A stretch of DNA of 64,000 nt from the NCBI GenBank assembly GCA_022829145.1, contig CM040741.1, positions 45,750,180 through 45,814,179 on the forward strand, written 5' to 3'. The stretch is from Albula goreensis. Its lineage: Eukaryota; Chordata; Actinopteri; Albuliformes; Albulidae. The notes beneath the pieces were generated by a model. It was not told where the DNA came from. It saw only the letters and a program-made list of their open reading frames with translations, and made no database searches. Positions 1-12,500 of this stretch are shown piece after piece; the first letter of the stretch is position 1; each line of letters begins with the position of its first letter. Made by a program: the position numbers and the translations under genes.

Positions 1-480
1 AACTGTTCCTTAATAAATAAGTAATTCCACAAATCCAACTGAATCCACAAAATTTGCTGACATGACAAGTTTTTACCTCACCTGTAATGTTTTCTGATTT
101 CTTCATATAAAGTCTTAAAACTCAAACTCTGTTTGACATCCAACCCCCTCAAGGGAAAACTGAGGAAGTGTTGAGTCATGAAGACTTTAGTTGCCATGGG
201 CACTACCAGGTCTACATACAAAAGAATAAAGGCCCAGATTGGCCCCACACTGCCTATTCGTAGCTGCCTATTCATTCAGCTCAGTTGGGTATGGATGTTA
301 GCGAAAATGAATTTGTGAGTTTACATATCAGGGTTCAATTGTGCCACCATTGAGTGTTTTTGACAAGCCCTCATCCTGGATTTCATCCAGATTGGTTAGG
401 TGTAAGATACAGACTTGGATAAACTGGATGGACCTGTTGAAGGGAATTGCTGAGCATGTGCGTGACAGCAAACGCTGTAC
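1..480. other. hook3 intron 13 (partial)
   Basis: Intronic. I found no exon, repeat or RNA here. Confidence 0.8.
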
Positions 481-565
481 CTGCAGTGAGCTGTCCCTCT
501 TGAGCCTGGACACAGCGCAGCTCCTCAATTGTCTCCTTCAACGATTCCCTCTCTGTTCGCAGGCG
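481..565 (-). CDS. hook3: hook3 exon 13 (last exon in window)
   Basis: 85 nt encoding RLRTERESLKETIEELRCVQ then AQEGQLTA, ending in phase 1 before GTACAG. The next expected exon (GLMPLGSQESS-like in human) is not present in bases 1-480, so the gene continues off the left edge. Confidence 0.96.
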
Positions 566-3500
566 CTGAGAAAGCACACAAAACTTCCAGTGTTAGTGCA
601 TTAATGCAGAATTCTCTATTAACACATATGTAGCTAGAGACATTCATGTCTAATCCTATCATGATAGGAACAGAAGGATGAGACCCTATGATTCCACCAG
701 CATTCTAAAACATCTGTTTCGTGGCAGGAGGGAAATCAATATCTTAGTACAATCACTAGTTCCAAACCTGCTAACCTGTTGGACAACAATTCATCCCAGC
801 TGCTTCCTATTTTTTGTCTTCAAATGTTATTTAATTTTGACCCTTATGGTATGTTACACTTACCAGTTCAATAAAAGAGGTTTTTATTTACATGGATCAG
901 AATGCCATTATCAGAACCAGTGACAGATTAAATCATTCTAATATGTTCCCAACAAAATTTGTACTCCTATGCTCCATTCTAACACATATCAACATGGGGA
1001 AAAATAGGAGAAGCAATATTAAGAAACTTTACATCTTTCTCTTTCTGGAGTGAGTCCACTTTTTCTTTCAGACGTTTGTACTCAAACTCCATCTTGTCAG
1101 CTTTTTTGGACTCCTCAGACAGTCTGTTTTGTAGCTCCACCACCTGAAGTGACAAACAAGGAAACAGTCATACTGATAGTCCCAGACATTTCCAGTATGT
1201 ATGTACACACACATGCATGCACATTAAATATTAAAAATATTTCTATGACATGGTAAGGGTGTGTGTATACCTGTCTCTTGTACGTCTCCAGCTGTCCTTT
1301 GGCTGTGTTGGCTTTCCTCAGCTCCTCCTCCAGGCTGACGGTGTTCTGCATATACACCATATTCTTCTCCTCCAGCAGTTTCACCTGCCTCCTCAGATCC
1401 CCCAGATCCTCCAGCTTCTTCTTATAGGACTCCACCATCCCCTCCAGCTTGGATACTTTGTCAGAGGAGTGTCTGTCACATAAAAAAATGCTTTAAACCA
1501 CAGTTGTTATCAGGGAAACTGAGTTGCGTTAGGACGAAAGCCTTCTGACCAGGATTTTTTTTTGTCTGTAATTAAGGCTATTAAGACCTGTCCCTTTAAT
1601 TTAATTTCAAACCAAAATACAAAATTCACCAATACACTATCATATAACATTTAGTAATTGAGGTTAAAGGGAAAAAAAAGTACCACACCTATGCAATACC
1701 ATAATGAAATGGTTTCCTTAAGTCATTAGAGTACATTGCAGTCAGTTGGGTTGTGCAATCTTTGTCCCAGAAAGCTGTGTCTACTTTTGTTTCACTCAAA
1801 CCCTTAAGTACTTAATACGATTCATCATCAAATGGAGTACAAAGGACCACATGTTCCCAAGATCCAGTTACCCATTATTTTGAAAGACCATAAAAATCTA
1901 CATGGCTGAACAAGCAGAATGGAGCTACTGAACCCCTGTTGTGCCCTGGTTTGTGTGTATTGTATATTGAGATGTTCCACTGCAGCGAGTCGCACCGGAG
2001 AACGTCCATTTCATCCTTCAGGGACTGCGCCTCGTCTGCTAGGGAGGTCAGCTCCTCGTTCTGCCCCCTCAGCTCCACGATCTCCTTCTCCAGCTCCTCA
2101 CAGCGTATCCTGTAGTCGTCCTTTGACGCTTCCAGTCTGAAAAGCCAGAGACATCTATAAGCTTCAGGGATCAAGAATCCTTTTGACAGACAGAGCCCAA
2201 CGGATGGTCGTCTTGCATCTAAACAGAGTGGGGGTGGGGACACCTGCATGCAACCAGAGGTCTGTGACTGTGGACAGCAAGGGTGCTACAAATCTGACAG
2301 ACTTTTAGAGATCCTTGTTTTTTAGCAATGACACCAGCAGTGACAGCCAAACCCCTTCCCAGACCCTGAGGTCAAACCGCTGAGCCCCTGCAGCCTACCT
2401 TTCCATACAAGTTGGCTGCTCCATGGTAAATTCAACCCTCCCAGCCCTTCATTTTAAAAATACAAAAGTGACTGCCCTTCCTGCAAGTTTGCCCGGCAAG
2501 TGCACAGGTGAAGAGTGCCCATAGTCATGGCCCTCCATGCTTTACCTGCACTGGGATAGTGAGAGCAGGGGGCTCAGGGCTTGACAGTACAGGGAGGGAG
2601 GGAGGAGTTGGTAATCCCAGCTCAGCTGCCCCGCGTCTGAGACAGACTGCCTGGTGTGAGAGTGCTTGTTAGTCCCCTGCTCTGTCACGCGGATCAAAGA
2701 CAAGGCCGGTCTCATAAATACAGAGCGCCTATTTCTCAAAAGCCCATTAAATGCATTTACGCCATTTAATCTGTTGAACGCACATCATCGGAATCGCTAA
2801 CAGAGCCCCGTGGTGAGAGGAAGAATCAATAGCGAGCCCATGATTGATTTTGTGGACTTGAAGTGATGCATGCCTCTTTAGAAACTAAGCATAACTGCTC
2901 TCTGTATTATTTTACGGCAGTGTAAAATCTGACAAAAGGCAAAATTAAAAACAACTGTATCATCTCATGTGATACGCAAAACCCAAGTCAGAACATCGAG
3001 ACAAACCAAACTACTTTGGAGAAGCGCAGTAATGTTTTACATTCCAAACAGAGTTTAATTTCAGTTTCAGCTTCAGATTTGCTGTTGAATCTAACCCATA
3101 AGAAACTAAATCATCGCTATACACTGAAAAAGGCTTGTGTGAAGCTATTATCTAAATTGCAATAAGAACCAGTTCTCTCCTGACCTGTGCTGTTTCTTGT
3201 CCGCCATACCTGAATGTTTCCTCTTGGAGCTGCTCTAGCTGGGCTTGCAGTTGCAAGTGCCTCCGTCCAGCAGGACTGTTCAGATCCTCGATGGAGTCGG
3301 ACTGGTTGAGCCGCTCCATCAAGATCTGGTTCTCTGCGAGCAGGCTGCCCTTTTCCTCCTGCAGTGCTGCTACCTACAGGTGGGGAGAGATGACAAGGTA
3401 TGTGTGAAGAAGTGCTTAGCTGGAGCTGCTCTAACGTCAGAGTCTATTAACCTCTCCGAGATAATGTCAGGAGTGGGTGCCCAGCACTGGTGGGAGATAA

Positions 3501-6500
3501 CAGCTACCAAACAATGTTCCAAAGCAGGCTGCTAAACACTGGCAAGAGAGATCTGTGAGAAGCTAAAAAATCCTCCATTCTTTCACTATGGCTTCACAAC
3601 AAAAACTCAGCATGAGATATACATCCTGGATGTGTTCTATTACTGAAGCAACTGCTAACTAGCTACAAAATAGCTTAATGATGATACCTCTGTTAGCCTG
3701 AATGAATCTGGGTTAGCATATCACAATTGGCTAGGCATAACCAGGTTTCTACAGCAGTACTGTTTCACTTTAGCAAAGCATCTATGGTAGCAACATATAA
3801 CATACAGTTATAAAGTAAACTACGGTTAGCCTACTAAGTTCACTGCAATAATAACTACTGCCCTCTTTGTAAATTAGCAAAAATAAAACAATTCAATGGT
3901 TTCATGGTAAAAGTCATCTATAAGCTGGTTACATTAAAAATAAATGAAAAAGAACAAAATCCTTGTTGGTCATCTATTGCATTTATGTTTAAATAGACAA
4001 AATATGTAAATATATTTTGTCTCATTCTTCAAAAAGTAATTCTTTGAAAGGATTCTTTTAAAGAATGGTGCTTAAGCGAAGAATTGCTAATGAAGAGTAT
4101 GTGGATGCTTGGAGAGGTTAATAAGTACATCCTTCTGAAATCCTACATAAACAAGTTGACACAATGATAACAAGTTATACTTATAACGTATAAAATAAAT
4201 GAAAGCATAAAAGTGAAGAGATAAAAATCATTTTATCAATGGCCATTACCGAAGCATCATGACATGACATGAATATTTCTTCCAATATACATCTATATTT
4301 AATAAAATATGCTGAATTCATAATTCAGTAATTAACTGTTTATAAACATAAAAATTCAACAGGTTGGAAATATTATGCAATGAAAAACAAACCACATACA
4401 CAAACGCACACACAAAATAATGGAGGGAAAAAAAAAAATACGTGTTTTAGTGCCTATGAGGCAACATGCATTCTGGGTGGCCTTTATGTGATGCACAGGG
4501 TCCAAATTTGAAGCAACCATTCACAAAGTCGATGTAAAAGCGAAAGCAGCGGTGGTGGCTTGATAACAAAATTTTGCTGTTAGTTTAATGATGTTTCATT
4601 ATATGAGAAAAGACTAGTACTATGAAAATAACAGAAGTATATTGTTCAACAAATGGTGTCGGTGCATAAACAAGACAAGCTATCTGTATGAATTAGGACA
4701 AAAAATGCTGTCAATTTATTATAATGCAGCACTAGATATGACACACAATGTATGTGTAGTACTCTAGGCAGAGTAGTTCAATGTTGAACTAACAATTATT
4801 AGTACAGTTACATACACTCAGCATGTGTCATACCTTGCGTAACGTGTTAATGAACTGCAAGTTATATATAATTGTTAATAATAATCTTTTAAATTTAATA
4901 CAGGTCGCTTGCCTCCTTTAGTGTATCTTGAAAACACTGAGGAAACTGTGTCTTCAGAAAAAACACAAAAGATTTAAGAATTCCCACTGTTCCACTGTTT
5001 AAGAATTATCATACTGTTCCAAAGCCATATATTTTGAACACTTAGAAAGCTCTATATCGATTTTAAAAGGCGAGCGTATTTTGAAAATCCTTATCAAAAT
5101 ATGCATATTACTTCTCCATTTATTTTCTCATTATAATTGTTTACTTCGTTGCTATTTTAAAATGCATGCAAAACTGTTTACAGGCAATCAGAAAAACTCA
5201 CATAAAAAATAAGAGCACCAAATTAAAAGCTACACCCAATTAAGAGTAGAAAAAGATACTTTCACAGACATCTTTCCCTATCCATTTACAACCATGGATG
5301 TAACCATTTACCATAATTGCACTAAACCTTGGTCAGCTCAATTCAAAAGTTTCACTCCATGCATCAATGCTCTAATATAAAGCACTTTAGGCAGACCTTG
5401 ATGACCAGGCTGTCTGATTCACAAGGACAAACACAAACCAAATAACAAAAACAGGCTGTCTAAAGAGACTGTTACCATCCATTTAGCTACATTCGTAGAA
5501 AAACAGCAAAAGTATAAATGGTATAAACATTAAAACACATGGAAGCTTTAATAGAAAACAAATTCTACCATGAACAGATGGTGCATGTAAACTCCCTCCA
5601 TGCTATGGCATAGTATTGATTGTTTATAAAAAAATAAATGGGATTAGAACACAGGTTCATTAACAAAATTTAGGATTGCCAGGATTAGATTTTCATCTAA
5701 TTTAAATAAACATTTAATTAGTAAAATAAATCACAGAGAAAATACAATTTATTAAAAATTAGTAATAAAGAATAGTAATAAATCTTGTTGATCTTCCACT
5801 GCCTTTTAATTTTACCTCATGGTGAAATATGTTGGGAGAATATTCTAATCTTGCGAGTTACAAGGTCCACACAGCAATAAATATTTTTGATAATTTTTAA
5901 CATTTAAAATAGATCATTGCTGTAACATGAACAGAAATGCAGATTCGGTTCATAAATATTACATTATATAGCTATCCAGCAAATGATCTTATCCAAATCA
6001 GCTTCCAGGACATGCACAACCTTGTTTTTTTATTTAAATATACAAACACATCATACATATAGACTGCTCGATATTTACTAAAGCAATGCTTGTGACATAC
6101 CTCAAAAGATGCTCAAAGATACAATGCCAGTGCCCTACCTGGGAACGGAACCCAAAATCTTTGAGTACGAGCCATGATCTTTGACCATTACACCTCATTA
6201 AACTACCATTGTAAAAAAAGATACAAATCCAATCCTGGCAAGCAATGCGTTTCACATGAGAAAAAATGGCTCTCATCTAAGTTCTTCAGGTTTCTTTCCT
6301 CTAAGCCAGCAGCAAAATGCAAAGCAGGCAGATGAGCTACTAACACTAAATTCTCATAGGACTACATTTGCAAGGATTTTAATTAGGCAAAAACTCAAAG
6401 CCATAAGAGGTCTGGGTAGTGTTTTTCCTCCCTTCAGTAGTGGCAGAGCAAAACCTTTCAATTCATTTCCACAGATAAATGGGCAGTCAGTCTCCCGGGA

Positions 6501-9500
6501 ATCAGATCTTTGCCATTGCTACATGTCCGACTGCCATAGTAACACCAACACCCTCTGCAGTGTACCTTCATACCTTGCAGTATGCAGTCTAGTGGCGGCA
6601 GTATCACCCTACATCCAAGAAAGGAAATTATTGTATTCCAAGGAATAAGTACCCTATGGGCATTTCTGAAACTTTCAACACAAGCATTCATCACTAAATA
6701 AACATTCATTTCTCGGTTTGTGGGCTGTGGCTGGCCGTTTGATTCATGATCGCTTCGCACTGGGCGAGATTCTTCTTTACACAAGCTTCTCTCCAGGAAG
6801 CAATGATGGTGCACAGAAGCAGAGATACCGTGGCAAAGGGAAACCTACTGTCTCGCATGAGTAAGGTGAAACAAGGGCGTTAGTCTGAGGGCGTGGTGAC
6901 AGACAGCACGGGTTCAGACAGGACAGCTGATGCGCACACATAGAAAAGTTAAAGAGCCTGGATTGGCCAGGGGTGCTGTTAAAAGCAGGCGGTAAATCCA
7001 GGGCTTTTAGACGCTAACACCAAAGAAGAGAAGAAAAAGCATTTACCCTCTCCTCTAGTTCAATATACTCTAACCTCAGTCTATCTCGCTCCTCTTGAAC
7101 AAGGTATGCCTTCAAAGCAAGGCAGAGTGGAGAGGTTACAATAGGCAAAGAAACAACAAAATCAAACAGAATGATGGGAGAGGGAGAGAGAGGGAGAGAA
7201 AGAGAACATAGGATTTTGCAGGGTTTTCACAACACAGTGGAAAAAAAACATCCTTATAGCACTGATCTTTTCAAATAAACATTTCAAGAATGGTAAGTTG
7301 GCGAAATGCTGAAGGCATCAGGCATCAAAGCACTAATGATCTATTGAGTTTTTAGTCTTAGGAATTCAACTGAGTGTAAATGACTTCAAATATGTATCTG
7401 AGGATCAACTAAGAACTACATAATTAACATTTTCCACTTCCCTTCTGGTAGCCCTCCCCCTTTACATACTTATAACATTATAGCATCCTTTGAATTAGAG
7501 GTTAGCTACTCTACTGCAACCTTGCACTGCATATTTCCACTGAAAACACCTGCCAGCAAAACCATGCAAGCTACATCATATTACCTAAATGTATTGTGTG
7601 AATGGTATAGTAGCTATAGCTGAGACACAAAAGCACAGCAGTTCTGAATCCAAAGTAAAATGGCTTTCATTCAAAATATTTTACAACTACACAGTTAAAA
7701 ATATGAATAGAAGCATGATTATGTATATAGATGAAAATGGCAATGTAATATAAAATGCCAGTGTTGCTTTTAAAATCATGAAAGAAATGAAGAATCAAAA
7801 GAGCTTTATCTGTCCAACCTGCATGTCTAACTCATGACATCGCTGGGCGATTTCTTCTTTGGTGGCCAAAGCATCATTGAGCTCCTCCACAGTTTTCTTG
7901 AGCTGGTGAGTGGAACAAAATTATGTTTTTTAGAGTGATCCATTCTTTTCTATGGCTTGCATTATTACTTACTTTAACAATCCACACTTGGATCTGGCAA
8001 CATATCAAATTTCCTTATCAGTAGTCAAGACTTTGCCGTTTTGCTGAGCTATATTGTCACTTAGATTCATCTTCAGGACACACATATTTAGATTTTTAAG
8101 TCTGTAGATGAATTTGTATATCTTTACCTGTCTGTCAAGGTCGACATACGAGTCATTTCCTGCCATGACAGGGGTCTCTTTGCTCATCAGCTGTAAAGCA
8201 AAAACAGTGTTAATGTGCCCAAAGCCAATTATGAACAGATATAAAAAGCACTCATTGAGTAAAATACTATCAAATGGCAATATTTCTACATTTACTCCAG
8301 TACAGTATTTTCATAAAACCAAAAAAGGTATACCTCTTGAATTGCTGTCATGACAACATGCTGTACAGACTCCTCCATCATCATTATTGTCTGAATGTAT
8401 TCTGTGAAATGTATACAACATTTAAGTCAATGACCATGCTTGCAACATATGATAGCACATTCTAGATTTAATGTCAACTATGAAGAAAATAAAATAAGTT
8501 GGGGATTTATAACACCAATTAAATGTTTATTTATCTTAGCTTTAATGATTTTAACTTCACTGTAAATGTTGAGCGAAGTAATGCATAATTTATTTTATTT
8601 CACTATCCCTGACTGTATGTCAAACCTGAAAATGAAGAACATAGCCATTACGCTGAAACAGAACTGAAACACGACCTCAGTCCTGCTGCAATTGCATAAA
8701 TTGTAACAGCCTGAACACACAAAACCACAAAGAACTACTGGAAATTACTTCAAGCACAATAACACAGAATTAATTCGCTGAGGTTTGACTTTGGCAAAAT
8801 GTATTAGCTAAATCATTCTGAATCATTCCGTATTATTCTACAGAGTAATCCATTGCCTATACTCCCACAATTTTACAGCAAAGGAACTGTATTTAGGATA
8901 GCTATTGCAAGACCCATACAATCTATCCCCAGAACAGTGAAACTGGTTTGATTCCATCTGCTTAGCTGCCCAGCCCAGCACACACAGCAGAGTGAAGGGA
9001 AAGGGAAAAGGAATGTCTCCACACACCTTGCTTCTGCTCGCAGTTGACTGCGCAGCCGAGGATGAGCTGCAGCATCCTGCCAAGCTCAGCGGCGTCAGAG
9101 TGCTCCCCGATGAGGGTGACGTCTGGGAGGGTGAAGTCATTGATCTGCTGACCCAGGACCTAAAAGATGACAACCATGAACAACAGTAATCTCAACCTCG
9201 AACTGCACTTGTGAAGAGGAGCAAACAGACTTGCTATTAAAATTTGATATTCAGTTTGTTTTTCAGAGCATAAAAACGGAGAAAAACAAGATCTGCAGTG
9301 CTCAGCCACCATCAGGCTAATTAATCGGTAGTTTAGCAAGCAATTATTGCTACTTATTTTATATTGCATAAATGAAGGCGGCAAGGCCACTTGTCTGTGC
9401 TTGATTGTGTTACATGGGAAAAAGAACAACAATAAAAAAGCTGTTTTGGATACGTATTACGCTATTAGACAAAAAAAACATCCTTCTTCATATCTGCTTG

Positions 9501-12500
9501 GAATTTTAGCTGAAAGTAAACTAAGAGCAATGCAAAAATCACAAGCAATAGATACTACAGATAATTTTGTGTTTCCAGAATTCTGTTGCTGTAAAATAAT
9601 ATCAGAAATTGTACGCTATGGTGAGTGGGTACCATTTAACTGCAGATGAAATATCCACACATGTAGTTAGAGAAGTTCATTTTAAATGAATATACTAGAC
9701 AAACTGAAGTGGAGAGAAGAAGTCAGAATGTCAGAGATTATATGATCCAATAACACACATTTACTACAGCTCAGCAGGCTGTTGAATTGATCTGCAAGGC
9801 TCAACACAGACTATTCACTCCGGGACCATTTCCCCACCGAGCCCTTGTTCAACGGCTCATTCTTTGCTTCCTTTAACATCACTCCTCAAATGAACACACT
9901 GGTGACAATGTGTAATTTGTACTAGGACCAGGGTTTCCCATAGGAAAGCAGTTAGGCTTTGTGAGAATCACCCTGAAGATGCAGGCATGTGTACTATTAA
10001 AAGCAGTGCAGTGCATTCACAGAGAGACAAAATGCTTCTGTCTGACTGTGGAATTAAAAACACTACTACATGTGGCAAATGTTTCTATCAACACATGCTC
10101 TGAAAATGTGAACAAATAACATAGAAATGCCTTGACTACTTCTATTAACACTGGTATGCAAGAAATACTGCTTTAGAAAACATGCCATGCATTTTTCCCC
10201 ACTCTACTGACCACCTTTTCAAAGTACCAGGAAGATGTTTTCCCCTCAAACTGGTCTACTAACTTTTGAGCAAGATAATTTAGCTGAAGGGAAACTGCAC
10301 CTGACATTTTTGATGCAAGGAGGCATGTTTTTTAATTGTAGTGTTTCTGCCTGTGCTTTGAGCTGAAGAACTGGTACTTGGCTGTTCAACCAAGATGCCA
10401 CAACTGTTTTTTATTGGGGTTTTTTTTTTTTTTTTTTGCTTGCACTAAAGCGGTTTCTGTCTTACCTCATGGTTGTAATCCAAAATACCCTTCAAAATTT
10501 TCTTTAAATTGCTGACCTAAAACAGAAAATAAGAGAAATGTTAGGGCAAGGGTGTCAATGGAGAAGTGGTGTCCTTAAGAGGCTGGTTTCAAATGAGCTT
10601 GTGACTGTAACAACCATGTTAACCAGCTATGGACAAACACTGACCTTACACTGACAGTTTTAAAATCTGATAATTATGGATTTTCATAAACACTTAAATA
10701 TACACAATGAAAATTATTGCAAATTAATACCTACATTTAAATCCCTTATGGAGGACCAACTACATTTCAGCTGAAACTGACTACAGAACTAAATGCTGTC
10801 ACCTTTGCATTGGAGCCAAGAACCTAAATCTTGAATTGCAATTTTAAATTTTATTGGAAAATTTAAACTTGCAAAATACTGACAGGCAGAAATAGGCAAC
10901 TAGGTACTGCTCAGCTGTTGAATCAGTGAAACTTTGAAGCTTGACAGTTGATGGGCTTACATGTATTATGTTACTTACTTACTTACTATATACTTACTAT
11001 ATTCATTTGCCTGAGCAGTCTAACTCTGAGGCTTTAACTTATTCACAATCACATACTTTCAGAGGGAAAAACATGTGAATTCATTATAAAATAAAAAATG
11101 ATACATCATACCTTTAATCTCCAATTATCTCCAACTTCCGATTTTATCCGACTTATCCAGTTGTCATTAAAATATACAATATCTCTGAAAACAAATTTTG
11201 AAATGAAAATAAATCACTACATTCAGTGATAGGTCAGAACAATCAAATATGAGTAATATAAGTATATAAAGGCAAATGTGAGGTTCATGTAAGAGAAGAG
11301 TCATGCTTTTAAATGCATCCAGTCAAAAACACAAAAAAGGATATTTCCCAGAAGACTGAGGAAGACTGCAGAAGTCCAAAAGTGTCAGGCTAAATGAATT
11401 TCCACTCTTTGACAATGGTTTGCCATATATTTATCAGTAGTGGAACAAACAGGTGGCTTAGCTATTCAGGGAAACCTCTTCATATAAAAGTACAAACACA
11501 GAAGCGAGTATGGGGTCATACACATTGAGCATCAAGTGCACTTACATTTTTTGAAGGATCTGTGCCATTACAACTCCACTTGTGAGATCTTCTACAGTTT
11601 TGCATGGTGCCTCCACTCCAAATGTCTGGATCTGAGGAATAAAACATAAAACGATCTTTATAATCAATGACAGTTATTTTGTCAACATTACACTATGTTA
11701 CAACTGAGAAATGTCCTATTTCATTCCAACAACTTCCACAATTTAAATTGCTCATTTCACTCATTTTAGCAAACATTAATTAACTTGCTCAGGGATTTGC
11801 AAAATGGTCTGTATTACCATTTTGTGTACAGGATGAGTATGCATTGTTTTTTGACACTGGAATTTTTCAGCTACAGTAACACTATAAAGAAAGAATGGCT
11901 GTGGTAAATCACTGCCAACCATCGTACTTCCTAATCATGCAGATTCTGGAGTTGAGAGTGCATTCATTTACAATCCAGACTCCACATGTTGCAGAAACTT
12001 AGTGTCATAGCAGGCAAGCAGACCATAGCTCAGTCAGATAAATTCTTACAGTTGCCACAAACCACAAAAGGCTGCAATTTATCTTTCCCTGTCCCATGCC
12101 AGCAAGGGTACCAGCCATATAGGCCTACACAGAGAATGTGCCACAGCAGTTTGATCTTGCTCCTAGCCATCTCACACTACCTTGATTTTGGCTATTTATG
12201 TTCCTACTCATTGACAGCAATGACAAATAAAAAGATTTGGTACACAAATTCTGTATGAAGGACCCAGTGGCACTGAACACCTTATATGGCATAAATGTGG
12301 ATTATCAGATTAAGTTGCCAAAATCAAGACAAACTGTCCAAGACAGCAATTTTGATTTTCCATCCAAATCAAGCTTGAATCAACATTAGCACAAGTTTTT
12401 TGAACTCAGGGAAGCACACTAGGACAGTGCTTAATTGGACATACCCAGAGTTTATTAAAATACATTTTGTGTATCAATCAAAACATAATCCATCGATTTT

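Larger units (their letters stand above)
3374..7046. other. hook3 intron between putative exon 8a and exon 9
   Basis: About 3.7 kb of AT-rich intron. It holds one degraded interspersed repeat (about 5970-6205, listed separately) and short A-runs. The 6256-6648 stretch is open on the plus strand but matches nothing I recognise. Confidence 0.7.

Noticed and set aside
1250..1483. Plus-strand open frame across hook3 exon 11
   Set aside because: Antisense shadow of a GC-rich coiled-coil exon.
8838..9173. 111-codon minus-strand frame over hook3 exon 5
   Set aside because: It is a shifted-frame shadow. The correct frame encodes the conserved Hook domain.
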